From Ecytonucleospora hepatopenaei (taxonomy: Eukaryota; Microsporidia; Enterocytozoonidae): DNA of 64,000 nt. A program made the translations under genes and the position numbers. Location: contig JAPMUG010000004.1 in the NCBI GenBank assembly GCA_026692725.1, forward strand, positions 124,001 to 188,000, given 5' to 3'. Shown here one piece after another: positions 46,632 through 56,613 of this stretch. Positions within the stretch are counted from its first letter, which is position 1. Each line of letters opens with the position of its first letter. Below the pieces are notes generated by a model that was given only the letters and a program-made list of their open reading frames with translations, was not told the DNA's origin and searched no databases.

Positions 46632-47426
46632 TTATGTATGTTTTCTTTTATATTTTCTTATATAATATATTATATATGTTATTAGTAATATTACTATTAT
46701 ACTTATATATAATATATATTTTATATACATAATATACTTAATATATTTTATATTATCATTATATAATACATTATCATTATATAATATATTATCTTTATAT
46801 AATATATTTTTTATTCTTTTTAATTTATATCTATTATATTTATTATTATGTTTATTATTATATTTATTATTATATTTATTATTATATTTATTATGTTTAT
46901 CATTTATATAATTATTTATATTATTATAATCATCACTATTATATATATCAATATTACCATCTAATGATATATTAAATATATTGTTATTGGTATCATACTC
47001 TTCTATATGTTTATTATATATCAAATATACTATACTACTTTTACTGTTATCATGCATATCAATATATTTTATTATCATATGTCCTATTGATGGTATGTCA
47101 TATTTAATATGTATGTTAGTGGTATTAAGTATACTATTAATTATAGTATAATCATTATCAATATGTTTTAATATGACATGTTTAATATGTAACATATCAT
47201 CAGTATTTAATATATGATATAATCTATAATAGTCATATAGAGTAGAATTATAATTTATATTAAACTTATTTAATATGTTAATAATATTGGTATTGTTAGT
47301 GTTATTTAATATATTATTTAATATATTATTACTTATTATATTTATATGTTTATTATCTATACTAATATTATTAATAATTATATTATATATAAATATAAAT
47401 GAATTAGTATTAATAAAAATATTCAT
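46632..47426 (-). CDS. Hypothetical type I membrane protein
   Basis: 264 residues. A hydrophobic N-terminus (FINTNSFIFIYNIIINNISI) may be a signal. A region with HIKHVILKHIDND, IHIKYDIPSIGHMIIKYID and SSIVYLIYNKHIEEYDTNNN follows, then a KYNNK tandem repeat (about 190-205), and a membrane helix (YIKYILYISIIVILLITYII) with a basic tail (RKYKRKHT). The overall plan of lumenal domain, one helix and short basic tail resembles p24-type cargo receptors or other ER/Golgi proteins, but I see no specific signature. Codons are almost all A/T. It is convergent with the SPC25-like gene. Confidence 0.55.
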   Translation of the reverse strand: MNIFINTNSFIFIYNIIINNISIDNKHINIISNNILNNILNNTNNTNIINILNKFNINYNSTLYDYYRLYHILNTDDMLHIKHVILKHIDNDYTIINSILNTTNIHIKYDIPSIGHMIIKYIDMHDNSKSSIVYLIYNKHIEEYDTNNNIFNISLDGNIDIYNSDDYNNINNYINDKHNKYNNKYNNKYNNKHNNKYNRYKLKRIKNILYKDNILYNDNVLYNDNIKYIKYIMYIKYILYISIIVILLITYIIYYIRKYKRKHT

Positions 47427-47502
47427 ATGGTAGAAAATATTATAATTTAAATATTTTAAATATTTTAAATATTTTTATATCCTTATAAAAAAAATAGTAA
47501 AT

Positions 47503-47794
47503 ATATAATAATATAATAATATAATAATATAATAATATAATAATATAATAATATAATAATATAATAATATAATAATATAATAATATAATAATATAATAAT
47601 ATAATAATATAATAATATAATAATATAATAATATAATAATATAATAATATAATAATATAATAATATAATAATATAATAATATAATAATATAATAATATAA
47701 TAATATAATAATATAATAATATAATAATATAATAATATAATAATATAATAATATAATAATATAATAATATAATAATATAATAATATAATAATAT
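47503..47794. repeat. Octanucleotide array (ATAATAAT)n, about 36 copies
   Basis: About 290 bp of perfect 8-bp units fill almost the whole gap between the divergent genes at 47426 and 47795, ending within a few bases of the second gene's ATG. Because eight is not a multiple of three, it reads as YYYIIILL in any frame on the minus strand; I treat that as noise. Confidence 0.9.
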
Positions 47795-48439
47795 ATGAAT
47801 AATAGTAGTGATAGTGATATTAATGAAAGTATATTAAATAGTTCATTTTCTATCTTTGACCAGACTGACATGTCTAAGTTAACATATAGACAGCAGAGTA
47901 TAGTTAATAAATATAAAAGTAACAATAAAGAAATAAATCCATATTATAAATTAATATACAATATAAAAGATGATAATATTAAATTAAATACTACTGATAA
48001 TGATAATAATACTAATAATACTAATATATGTAATGATAATATTAGTGTTAAAGAAGATAATGATAATATTATAGATAATAATATATGTAATGATAATGAT
48101 AATATTGTAGATAATATTAACGATATGTTAAAAGATACAGTAGAAGTAAAAGAAATAGAAAATAACACTAAAATAGATGAAAATACTAAAATATGTAATA
48201 ATGATAATAACACTAAAATATGTGATAATGATAATATATCTAATTGCTTTTGTTTTACCATGGCTAATAAATACTTACCATTTGTTAAATACATGGAAGG
48301 TAAAAAGACACACAGATTTGAAGTCAACAGAATTACCAAGAGACTGCTTAAGTGTATGAAGGAATGTAACTGTAAGACTATAAAGACTACTTTTAGATAC
48401 ATTAATGAATTATGTATTTTATTTGATAATAATGAATGA
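47795..48439 (+). CDS. Hypothetical protein with conserved basic C-terminal domain
   Basis: 214 residues. The N-terminal 45 residues look specific (SFSIFDQTDMSKLTYRQQSI), then a long Asn/Asp-rich low-complexity section, and a C-terminal domain of about 65 residues (YLPFVKYMEGKKTHRFEVNR, then LLKCMKECNCKTIKTTFRYI). DNA composition becomes more balanced over the C-terminal domain, which suggests that part is under selection. The C-terminal domain is basic and could bind nucleic acid. I do not recognise the family. The ATG lies at the edge of an octamer array. Confidence 0.6.
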   Translation: MNNSSDSDINESILNSSFSIFDQTDMSKLTYRQQSIVNKYKSNNKEINPYYKLIYNIKDDNIKLNTTDNDNNTNNTNICNDNISVKEDNDNIIDNNICNDNDNIVDNINDMLKDTVEVKEIENNTKIDENTKICNNDNNTKICDNDNISNCFCFTMANKYLPFVKYMEGKKTHRFEVNRITKRLLKCMKECNCKTIKTTFRYINELCILFDNNE

Positions 48440-48467
48440 TTACATTTATTAAATTTATATTATATTT

Positions 48468-49343
48468 TCATAATATATCATTACTTGCTATTCTTTTTAT
48501 ATTTAACATTGATGCCACTTTTTTATATATTTCATATCTGCTTTCTGCCAAATGTAACAGGTTGTTCTTTGGATCCAATTCCATGGGATTTATTGCTCTG
48601 GTTGAATTGCAGAAATTATCTGCGCTATATTCTTCCTTTCTAACAAACACATTCCAATACCAAAATGACACTTTGTATGCCAGATATGGATTGGTACTCA
48701 CTAACCATGGCTTTCTAAGGAGTAGATCATTGCCAAAAAGATCTTTTGAACATCTTTCATAATTATATGTGTGTGTTAGTTGTATGAACCCTCTTCCTAT
48801 ATAACTTATTTTTTCATCATTCACATTTTTTATTGCTTTAAATGATGGTTTTAGTATGCTTCTTTGTTTTTCTATGCAGTTGATGACTGCATTTTTCAAA
48901 TTTAATCTTGAATCATATAATTTTTGTTTACTGGGTGATAATTGATTATATTCTTCTTGTGTTAATTCTTGAAAATTTTTTAATTTTTCTAACTCTTTAG
49001 CTTCTTTTAGACTTTGCTCTTTTTTTATTTCTTCCCATTTGTTTTTTTCGTCTTGATCTTCTAGTAAAAAATAATAATCTACTTCTTTATCTCCTTCTGG
49101 TTCTTCAAAATCTGTGTTGAAATCTTTAGGGATGTAGCCATCTGCTGGTGGATTTTCCTCTACTATTTTTTGTAAACCAAATGACTCGTGAAAAAGCTGT
49201 GACAAAAATTGAGCTACTTCTTCTGTATCTGTAAAGTCTTGATTTATACCATTACAAACACTTGTTATGTTTTTTTTATTTTCAGTAGGATATTTTAACG
49301 TTTTAAGTATATCAACTAATTTTAAATATGAAATAATTTCCAT
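48468..49343 (-). CDS. Chitinase-like protein, glycoside hydrolase family 19 type
   Basis: 291 residues. GH19 features: AQFLSQLFHESFGLQKI with the likely catalytic Glu53, ISYIGRGFIQLTHTYNYERC (about 178-200, matching the family GRGxxQLT motif), PYLAYKVSFWYWNVFV and CNSTRAINP. An insert rich in Glu and Lys (about 70-140) lies between the two halves of the catalytic cleft. GH19 enzymes cleave chitin, a component of the microsporidian spore wall. No signal peptide is visible, so if active on the spore wall it must leave the cell another way or act after lysis. A degenerate lectin-like role is possible. Confidence 0.75.
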   Translation of the reverse strand: MEIISYLKLVDILKTLKYPTENKKNITSVCNGINQDFTDTEEVAQFLSQLFHESFGLQKIVEENPPADGYIPKDFNTDFEEPEGDKEVDYYFLLEDQDEKNKWEEIKKEQSLKEAKELEKLKNFQELTQEEYNQLSPSKQKLYDSRLNLKNAVINCIEKQRSILKPSFKAIKNVNDEKISYIGRGFIQLTHTYNYERCSKDLFGNDLLLRKPWLVSTNPYLAYKVSFWYWNVFVRKEEYSADNFCNSTRAINPMELDPKNNLLHLAESRYEIYKKVASMLNIKRIASNDIL

Positions 49344-49477
49344 TTGTTATGGTAAACAAACAAAACAATTTAAACATATTTTAATGATTACTATTTTCTG
49401 ATTACTATTTTAATAATATAACAATTTATAATTTTAAACTGGTATTTTGTTAAATTCTAGTATTGTTTATTATGTTA

Positions 49478-50116
49478 TTAAAATTTACATAATAACAAAT
49501 ATGCCCATGTTGCATTTGTTGCCTTAAAAATACGTAATACATCACTTCTTTTTATTCCTTTTGCTTTGGCATATTTTTTATACTCTTCTAAAGTGACATT
49601 TCCATCATTTCTTATGATTCTTTCCATCCACTTTACTTTCTGTGTTATCGAGTAAAGTGCTCGATAATGAAATACTTCTAGATTATCTGTTTCTTTGTTT
49701 AAATTGTTAATTTCTTTAAAAAATTCTTTTCTCTTAAATGCATGAAAAAGACCTGTAAATAAAATAAAAACTTCATATGACTCAAATATTACATCATTCT
49801 TTAATAAATCACTTATAAAAGTATCACTCTCGGTATTCTTATTCTTTTTAGTAATATTATATTTTGTTTTTTTAAGTTTATTTTTCATGTTTTTAGAAGC
49901 GGAATCCTTAGTAAAACAGGAAAGATATTCATAACAATCAATATATAAATTAAGATAGTCTATTTCTTTGTTTGTAAACTCATTATGTCTTAAAAAGAGT
50001 CTAGCTTGTGCTACATCACCATAAAAAAGACATGTTTTTACTATTTCTTTAATCCATTCAAGATTTGTTCTTTTTTCTTTGATATTTTGTAAATATTTCA
50101 GTCGTTTTTTAAGCAT
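49478..50116 (-). CDS. Hypothetical helical protein
   Basis: 212 residues from an ATG, MLKKRLKYLQNIKEKRTNLE. The sequence is basic and mainly helical, with a Lys/Asn-rich low-complexity section at about 80-98. Segments such as WIKEIVKTCLFYGDVAQARL, FLRHNEFTNKEIDYL and EVFHYRALYSITQKVKWMER look like short helical repeats of TPR type but no consensus is met. No leader or membrane helix. It lies 134 bp upstream of the chitinase-like gene on the same strand and is divergent from the CDK gene. Function unknown. Confidence 0.65.
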   Translation of the reverse strand: MLKKRLKYLQNIKEKRTNLEWIKEIVKTCLFYGDVAQARLFLRHNEFTNKEIDYLNLYIDCYEYLSCFTKDSASKNMKNKLKKTKYNITKKNKNTESDTFISDLLKNDVIFESYEVFILFTGLFHAFKRKEFFKEINNLNKETDNLEVFHYRALYSITQKVKWMERIIRNDGNVTLEEYKKYAKAKGIKRSDVLRIFKATNATWAYLLLCKF

Positions 50117-50447
50117 TTAAATGCAAATAAAATAATATAATATTAAAATAGACTGTTTAAAGACTGTTAAATATATGATAATCTATAAAAAACTATGTAA
50201 ATAATATATTTGTTTGTATAAAACTATTTTATAAACTAAAATTTAGTAATAAAATAAAAAAAGATGGTTTAAAAAAATATAAAAATAAATAGTTTAAAAT
50301 TAAAAATCTGAAGCAAATTATAATAGTAAATAAATTTATTGCATAGCTTTATACAGTTTAGTATATATTTTAATTATATAAATAACAAATCAGTAAACAT
50401 TTGAAATAAACAAATAATTAACATTTAAAAAATAAACAAACTCCTTT
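50117..50447. other. Intergenic between divergent genes
   Basis: About 330 bp upstream of both the 49478-50116 gene and the CDK gene. AT-rich with no recognisable motif beyond A/T runs. No CCC run lies near the CDK start. Confidence 0.5.
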
Positions 50448-51242
50448 ATGGCTCGTTTTATACAAGGACGGAAAATAGGTGCAGGTACATATGCATCTGT
50501 GTATGAAGCAATGGACACACATAAAAATAACGTTGTTGCGCTTAAAAAGATAGTCCTAAATGAAAAAGAAGGATTACCGTCGACTGCACTTCGTGAAATT
50601 TCCATCTTAAAGCTTTTAAATCACCCTAACATCATTGGAATTGAACAAGTTATTCATAGAGAAGACTTTCTCATAATGGTCCTTGAATTTGCAGAATATG
50701 ACCTTATAAAATATATCAAGAAATTTGGTAATAAAATATGCAAATATACAATAATTAACCAGTTAGTAGCAGGTGTTGCTAATATGCACTCACACAACGT
50801 AATACACAGGGATTTAAAACCAGCAAACATTTTGATGACCAGAGAAAACATTTTAAAAATTGCTGATTTTGGTTTGGCTCGAGTTGTCAGCTCCATGGAT
50901 GCGTCATATAGCACTGAGGTAATTACACTATGGTACAGACCACCGGAACTATTTGAAGGTGTTTCCATGTATTCCTTCGAAGTTGACATTTGGTCACTCG
51001 GATGCATAATTTATGAAATTTTAATGGAAGAGCCTCTTTTTCCAGGGGATAATGCAGAGGAAATGATTGAAATGTTTAAAAAACTTAACTTATCGGCTAT
51101 TGAAAAAAATATGGTTAAAAACAACAATATAAGTGGTGTGTATGCAAAATTAGTAACAAAATGCTTAAATAAACATCCATCTTGTCGTATAACGGCTAAT
51201 GAAATTATTTTATTATTGGAAAACAATAAAAAATTTAAATAG
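50448..51242 (+). CDS. Cyclin-dependent protein kinase, CDK5/Pho85-like
   Basis: 264 residues, shorter than the usual 290-300. Gly loop GAGTYASVYE (11-20), ATP Lys33 in ALKK, cyclin-contact helix PSTALRE (44-50), catalytic loop HRDLKPAN with Asp122, DFG 140-142 and SLGCI 183-187 are all present. The activation-segment position that is Thr160 in CDK2 is Ser155 here, in YSTEVITLWYRPPE, which is the CDK5/Pho85 pattern. The LEFAEYDLIKYI hinge also resembles that group. The C-lobe is trimmed after the APE-like motif, without the usual insert, as often seen in microsporidian kinases. It probably acts with a cyclin in cell-cycle or nutrient control. Confidence 0.85.
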   Translation: MARFIQGRKIGAGTYASVYEAMDTHKNNVVALKKIVLNEKEGLPSTALREISILKLLNHPNIIGIEQVIHREDFLIMVLEFAEYDLIKYIKKFGNKICKYTIINQLVAGVANMHSHNVIHRDLKPANILMTRENILKIADFGLARVVSSMDASYSTEVITLWYRPPELFEGVSMYSFEVDIWSLGCIIYEILMEEPLFPGDNAEEMIEMFKKLNLSAIEKNMVKNNNISGVYAKLVTKCLNKHPSCRITANEIILLLENNKKFK

Positions 51243-51330
51243 ATTTTATATAATAGATGTAAATTAAATATTAAATTTAATATATGTATATAGTTTTAAA
51301 AAGCAAAACATTTTAAACACTAAATTTTAA

Positions 51331-54300
51331 TTAACTTTTCTTAAATAACTGCTCAAACCTTTTAACCACTACATCTTCTGTTAAATTATATTCATCATAT
51401 AGCTTAACAAATCCCTCTGTTAACAAAAATAATCTTAATTCCTTGTCCTTTTTACTGTTCCATGTTTTAGGCATCCCTGTTTTTCTTATAGGTGCAAATT
51501 CCTCCAATTCTTCAAGATTATCAAAAAACACTATTCTTTCATAACACGTTGCTTCAGGGGTGTCCTTTCTTGCTCTTTTTGTCATAGAACAAATTTTGTT
51601 TATGAGTTCCTCTAAATTTGTTGTGTCTCTTCCTATGTACTGTTGTACACTTTCCTTGTTCATTACGGTAACTCTACCAAAATTTAAAATTGCTTTGAGA
51701 TACAAATTGTCATAATCCTGTACATCTTGCTTATGATACAAAACTGTAAGTATTTTTCTAATTCTCTGATTTACTTCTTCTGATGTTTTTCCTTTAAGTG
51801 TAAAATTTCCATATCCCATCACTACTGTTTGATTACAAATAAACTCATCATCTTCTTTTGAAAACCCTCTTGCTTTTTCAACGCTGCTAACTTGCCCTAG
51901 AATGTTGTATACTAACACTGGAACCTGGATCCTAAAAAGAAACTGTTCGTGATGTTTAAGATACGTTGCAGAAAATGTTTCGTATAAATTAACATCATAA
52001 TCAAGCAAATACTCGTCCATTTTCTCCATAAAATCCATTTTTACCTTTTCACTGTTTATCAAATCCAAACAATATTTATACAACTGCTTAATGTCATTGT
52101 CTACTATGTTTTTCTTTAAGTCAAATTTACCTGATAAATTCTTAAATCCGTTAACGAGAATTTCCAAAAACAACTTGTATACTTCCTTTTCCTTAGATGA
52201 AACCGAATTTACACTTTTTAGCTCAGACTCCAATTCATCTAAATCTTCTATATTTCCATCCCTTGATAACTTTCTACATAATCTTTTTATCCTTCCTTCC
52301 TTTTCTGAATTTTTCTTAGTATTTAACAAATTATCCCAGAAAAATGGATCGTCAACTTCCTCTTCGACCTGGAAAGTTGCCTTAGAAAACACATTTCCTC
52401 CATCCTCGTGTTTGATAACTTTTGTTCTTCTTTCTAAAATTTGATCAATATCTTCTTCACAAAATTGATCTCCTTCGTCTTCCTGATCCATCAACACTCC
52501 ATATGCTCCCTTTCTTAACAACATTTGTATCATTTCACCCTTGTCCTTTCCTCCATCTTTTTTAACTTCCTTTTCAATTGCATGAGTATCTCCTTCCATG
52601 TATGTCATTTTTTGTAAAACAGCTCTGTCAAGTCCCAACTTCATTCCTGCTCTGTCAAACATCTCCCTTTCGTAACTATTCCTTGTCACCAACCTGTAAA
52701 TCTTAACTTGATTTTTCTGACCGATTCTGTGACATCTAGCCTGTGCCTGTAAATCATTTTGTGGGTTCCAATCAGAATCGAAAATTACACACGTATCCGC
52801 TGCTGTCAAATTGATTCCAACACCCCCGGCTCTGGTACACAATAAAAATACAAAAGAATCCTCTGTTGAAAATCTATCAATTGCTTCTTGACGCTTCTCT
52901 GCTTTAACACCTCCGTCAATTCTTTCATATTTAAATTTCCTGTATGACAAATACTCCGATAGCAGGTCCAAGCACATTGTCATTTGACTAAAAATTAAAA
53001 CTTTATGCTTTCCATGCAATTTGTTAAGCAATTTGTCTAAAAGCACTAATTTACCACTAGATTGTATTAGTATCTTATAATACAAGTCACACTTATTAAT
53101 ATACCTTAAATCCAAGTCATACCCTTTTAAATTTTCAACCTTAACATTAGAATTTAAAATGTTTTTTATTTCTTCTTTTTCTACATTTTTTGTTTGTAAA
53201 AAATCCTTGATGATCGATTCTTCAGCTCCTTTTATAAGGTAAGGGTGTATACAACACTTTCTAAGCTCCATCATTGCATTTATTAAGTTAGGCACATTAT
53301 TTTTGTTGTTGTTAGAAAGAAAATCCATGTTTTTCTCCAAAATTGCCCTGTAATATCTTTTCTGAGTCATTGTTAGCTCAACCTCAATGATTGTTTCTTC
53401 TTTTACCGGAATGGTCGTTTCCACGTCTTCCTTCATTCTCCTTAACATCAGCGGCTTTAAAACAGCTTGTAGTTTATCAACGTCACTTGCATTTTTCATT
53501 TTATACTCAGCCAAAAAAGCATCTAAATTTGAAAATCTTTGTGGGTCTATAAAATTAAAGAGTGCCCATAACTCAGACAAATTGTTTTGGATTGGGGTAC
53601 CTGTCAACAAAACCCTGTGGTTGGTTTTTAAAGCTCTGAGCGCCTTTGCTGCTTTGGAATTTACGTTTTTAAGCCTATGTGCCTCGTCAATTATCGCAAT
53701 TGAAAAATCAATCTGTCCTAAATGCTCCATTCCTGTCATAACCATCTCATATGTTGTTATTATTATGTCAAACAATCTCACATTTATATTTCCTGTTCTG
53801 TGCGTGAATTCGTATTCTGCTACCACATCTCTACCTTCGACAGTTCCACGGTACGTAAGAACCCTTAGATCGGTCCATGCTGCAAACTCTCTTTCCCAGT
53901 GAACAATTGTAGAAAGCGGTGCCACCACAATCACAGGATGGTTGTAGCTGAAAAACTTTGAAAGCGACTGAACAAAACAAACGGATTGAACAGTTTTTCC
54001 CAGCCCCATTTCATCTGCAATAATGCACGAACTGTTCCAATACCACCTGTTTAATAACCAATTGACTCCTTCCAGTTGGTAAGATCTGAGTTTATTGTTG
54101 TTTTTGTATGTCTCATCTGCATCCAGTGTTTTTTGTAGATTTTTTGCAGGTCTCCACTCGATTGGATATTTACTGTGTCTCATTTTCTTCCTCTCTTTGA
54201 GATCTTCTAGTCCTTCTTTAAACCCTTCGACATTTATCAAGTCTTCCTTCAGTTCCACTGTAGAAAATTCATATGGCATGCTTTTCCACTTTATCATAAA

Positions 54301-54888
54301 AGTTTCTCTGTTTTCATCATCTCTTCCTTCTGCTAATATTTTACCAATCACCAGATAGTCTGGATCAATATCGACAGGCTTGAACTTTTTTATTTTAATC
54401 ACGCCGGCCCTTGTTTTGGCTATCTCATCTTCTTCTACCCAGTCACAGTGAATATATGACATATTTCTAAACTTTACAAAATATTTGCCATTATCATATT
54501 TTAGCAATTTTTCATACGGATCTTCTTCAATTTGCGTATCTAACGAGTGATTTTCAGATTCTTCGATACTGCTTTCTGATTCAACATTTTTCTTTGTCTT
54601 TGTGATTTGACTGACACTTTTAAGTGCGGCTGCTCTTTTAACTCTTGGTTCATACGAAAAATCTTCTTGTGTGATGATTCCTCCCTCTTTACTCGGTCTT
54701 GAAGATCTTGGTTGATTTATATATTGTGGTGTTGATGCTGGAACGCTCATATTCACATTAAAAAAGATAGGTTGTGTATATTGGTAACCCAGTGGTGAAT
54801 TGTATACCGGTGGTTTGAAATTATAACTTGGTTGATTTTTTCTGGGTCTTCCACGTCCTCTTTGTTCTGTTTCTTGTGGTTGATTCAT
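51331..54888 (-). CDS. CHD1: CHD1-type chromatin-remodelling ATPase
   Basis: I start at the ATG at 54888, with a CCCC run a few bases upstream, rather than the TTG at 54903; 1185 residues. An AT-hook-like GRGRPRKN motif near residue 12 precedes chromodomain sequence (KYFVKFRNMSYIHCDWVEED and ETFMIKWKSMPYEFSTVELK, the second containing the aromatic cage region). The Snf2 ATPase follows: ADEMGLGKTVQS, IIDEAHRLKN, LLTGTPIQNN, then the C-lobe with SQMTMCLDLLSEYLSYRK and QAQARCHRIGQKNQVKIYRL. The C-terminus looks like the SANT/SLIDE region and ends near QLFKKS. CHD1 spaces nucleosomes on transcribed genes. It is divergent from MRE11. Confidence 0.92.
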   Translation of the reverse strand: MNQPQETEQRGRGRPRKNQPSYNFKPPVYNSPLGYQYTQPIFFNVNMSVPASTPQYINQPRSSRPSKEGGIITQEDFSYEPRVKRAAALKSVSQITKTKKNVESESSIEESENHSLDTQIEEDPYEKLLKYDNGKYFVKFRNMSYIHCDWVEEDEIAKTRAGVIKIKKFKPVDIDPDYLVIGKILAEGRDDENRETFMIKWKSMPYEFSTVELKEDLINVEGFKEGLEDLKERKKMRHSKYPIEWRPAKNLQKTLDADETYKNNNKLRSYQLEGVNWLLNRWYWNSSCIIADEMGLGKTVQSVCFVQSLSKFFSYNHPVIVVAPLSTIVHWEREFAAWTDLRVLTYRGTVEGRDVVAEYEFTHRTGNINVRLFDIIITTYEMVMTGMEHLGQIDFSIAIIDEAHRLKNVNSKAAKALRALKTNHRVLLTGTPIQNNLSELWALFNFIDPQRFSNLDAFLAEYKMKNASDVDKLQAVLKPLMLRRMKEDVETTIPVKEETIIEVELTMTQKRYYRAILEKNMDFLSNNNKNNVPNLINAMMELRKCCIHPYLIKGAEESIIKDFLQTKNVEKEEIKNILNSNVKVENLKGYDLDLRYINKCDLYYKILIQSSGKLVLLDKLLNKLHGKHKVLIFSQMTMCLDLLSEYLSYRKFKYERIDGGVKAEKRQEAIDRFSTEDSFVFLLCTRAGGVGINLTAADTCVIFDSDWNPQNDLQAQARCHRIGQKNQVKIYRLVTRNSYEREMFDRAGMKLGLDRAVLQKMTYMEGDTHAIEKEVKKDGGKDKGEMIQMLLRKGAYGVLMDQEDEGDQFCEEDIDQILERRTKVIKHEDGGNVFSKATFQVEEEVDDPFFWDNLLNTKKNSEKEGRIKRLCRKLSRDGNIEDLDELESELKSVNSVSSKEKEVYKLFLEILVNGFKNLSGKFDLKKNIVDNDIKQLYKYCLDLINSEKVKMDFMEKMDEYLLDYDVNLYETFSATYLKHHEQFLFRIQVPVLVYNILGQVSSVEKARGFSKEDDEFICNQTVVMGYGNFTLKGKTSEEVNQRIRKILTVLYHKQDVQDYDNLYLKAILNFGRVTVMNKESVQQYIGRDTTNLEELINKICSMTKRARKDTPEATCYERIVFFDNLEELEEFAPIRKTGMPKTWNSKKDKELRLFLLTEGFVKLYDEYNLTEDVVVKRFEQLFKKS

Positions 54889-55018
54889 TCGTTGGGGTAA
54901 CAAACTTTGCTTTATTTTTTTAAAAGTTCGAGTTTTGGAAAGTTTATTTTTTCAAAAAATAAAAAATATTTTTGAAAGTTTTTTCGTATTATCTAAAAAC
55001 AACTTCATATACAATAGA
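54889..55018. promoter_or_regulatory. Shared CHD1-MRE11 upstream region
   Basis: Only 130 bp separate the two divergent ATGs. The CHD1 side has CCCC a few bases before its ATG; the MRE11 side has no C run close to its ATG. The region is otherwise A/T runs. A bidirectional promoter is inferred from the spacing. Confidence 0.5.
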
Positions 55019-56380
55019 ATGGTAAAGTTTTTAATTACGTCGGACAACCACTTAGGCTATAATGAAACCAATCACATAAGCGGTAATGATTCTTTTAGAA
55101 CATTTGGTGAAATTTTACAAATAGCAAACAATGAAAATGTCGATTTTATTTTACAAGGTGGTGATTTATTTCATGAAAATAAACCGAGTAGGAATACATA
55201 TAACAAAACAATACAAATACTACGGAAATATTTATTTAGCAGTGCAAACAAAGAGTTAAAAACAAACATACATGCAATACATGGAAACCATGACGATCCT
55301 AGTGGATTTAATTCGGTTTCTCCTATGGACATTTTGCACTCAACAGGTCTTATAAATTACTTTGGCAAAATAAATTCACTTGACTCTATAAAAGTAGAAC
55401 CTATTCTTATAAAAGTTAACAATCCTATCAAAATAACCATTGCAGTGTATGGCTTGGGATATTTAAAAGACAGAAGGTTGTTTAAACTGCTTGAACAAAA
55501 TAAAGTAAAATTTATTAAACAAGATGCAGCAGATTTTCATATTTTGATGGTTCATCAAAACAGGGCGTTTAGGAAGGAAAATTATTGGCCAGAAGAAAAA
55601 CTACCAGAATGGATGGATTTGGTGATTTTTGGTCATGAGCATCTTAGTGAAATTTTAACCACGAAACATTTTAAATTGATCCAAGTAGGAAGTTCAGTGC
55701 GTACATCTTTGTGTTTGGATGAAGTTGGTGAAAAATACACGTATCTTGTTACAATTGACGAACATAAAAAAATGCATATTGAGAGAAAACCACTTCAGTC
55801 TGTAAGATTTTTTAAGATGAAAACATTTAGTGCCAATGGTTATACAGATGAAAAAGAATTGCTGAATAAAATCAAAGAAGAAATTGACGGGCTAAACAGT
55901 GAAAAAGAAACACTTGAAGAATCTGGAGAAAATTTGAAAAGTATGTTGCCATTGCTAAGACTTCGTATTGAATGTGAAAAATATAATTTTATGGATAAAT
56001 TTAAGCTTGAAAAGATTGCAGAAGGTAAAATTGCAAATCCAAAAGATTTTATAAGGTTTTTAACGGTAAAAAAGAAAAAAGAACAGGAAATAGTTAAAGC
56101 AAATGAAGTTACACACAAAGCAAATTCTTTTGAAGAAATATTTAGAGATAACCTTGTCAAAATTGGGTTAAACATAATTGATGGAAATTTGTTTATAGAT
56201 GCACTCAAAATTTATTTGGGTAAAGGAGAAAAAGATATTTTTAGTAGTGAAATTGACAAAAATACTCAAAATATTTTAGAAAAAATAAACCTTAAAGAAG
56301 TTGGTGCTGAAAATTATGAAGATGTAATTAAAAGAGCATATGAAGCCAAGGAAAACAACGAAAAAAGATTTAAGCACTAA
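55019..56380 (+). CDS. MRE11: Mre11 DNA double-strand-break nuclease
   Basis: I start at the ATG at 55019 (MVKFLITSDNHLGY) rather than the TTG upstream; 453 residues. All phosphoesterase motifs are visible: DNH at 9-11, GGDLFHENKPS (47-57), GNHD (89-92), MVHQNRAF and FGHEHLSE (about 208). The capping domain follows, then a helical, charged C-terminus. The protein is shorter than yeast Mre11 (about 690), mainly by loss of the C-terminal DNA-binding tail. Mre11 works with Rad50 to process broken ends and activates ATM/ATR-type checkpoint kinases, so it connects functionally to the Mec1 gene in this window. Confidence 0.95.
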   Translation: MVKFLITSDNHLGYNETNHISGNDSFRTFGEILQIANNENVDFILQGGDLFHENKPSRNTYNKTIQILRKYLFSSANKELKTNIHAIHGNHDDPSGFNSVSPMDILHSTGLINYFGKINSLDSIKVEPILIKVNNPIKITIAVYGLGYLKDRRLFKLLEQNKVKFIKQDAADFHILMVHQNRAFRKENYWPEEKLPEWMDLVIFGHEHLSEILTTKHFKLIQVGSSVRTSLCLDEVGEKYTYLVTIDEHKKMHIERKPLQSVRFFKMKTFSANGYTDEKELLNKIKEEIDGLNSEKETLEESGENLKSMLPLLRLRIECEKYNFMDKFKLEKIAEGKIANPKDFIRFLTVKKKKEQEIVKANEVTHKANSFEEIFRDNLVKIGLNIIDGNLFIDALKIYLGKGEKDIFSSEIDKNTQNILEKINLKEVGAENYEDVIKRAYEAKENNEKRFKH

Positions 56381-56613
56381 TTAAAATTTGTTATTTATTT
56401 AAATAAGATTTTTTATAACCAAATAGTTGTGTTTACACCCAAATAATATTTCATAAACTATTTGTTTCATTAATTTTAAGGTAAAAAATCATTTTTTTCA
56501 AAAAATTAATATTGGTTTATTGTATTATAAATTAAAAAAATTGATTTCTTTTAAGTTTTGTTTATCATTTTTATGCAAATTGACATGCATAAAAAAAGAA
56601 ATAATTTAAACCC

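Noticed and set aside
47440..47925. Minus-strand ORF encoding repeated YYYIIILL
   Set aside because: An 8-bp repeat translates to a 24-bp-period peptide in any open frame. It overlaps the start of the better-supported plus-strand gene at 47795.
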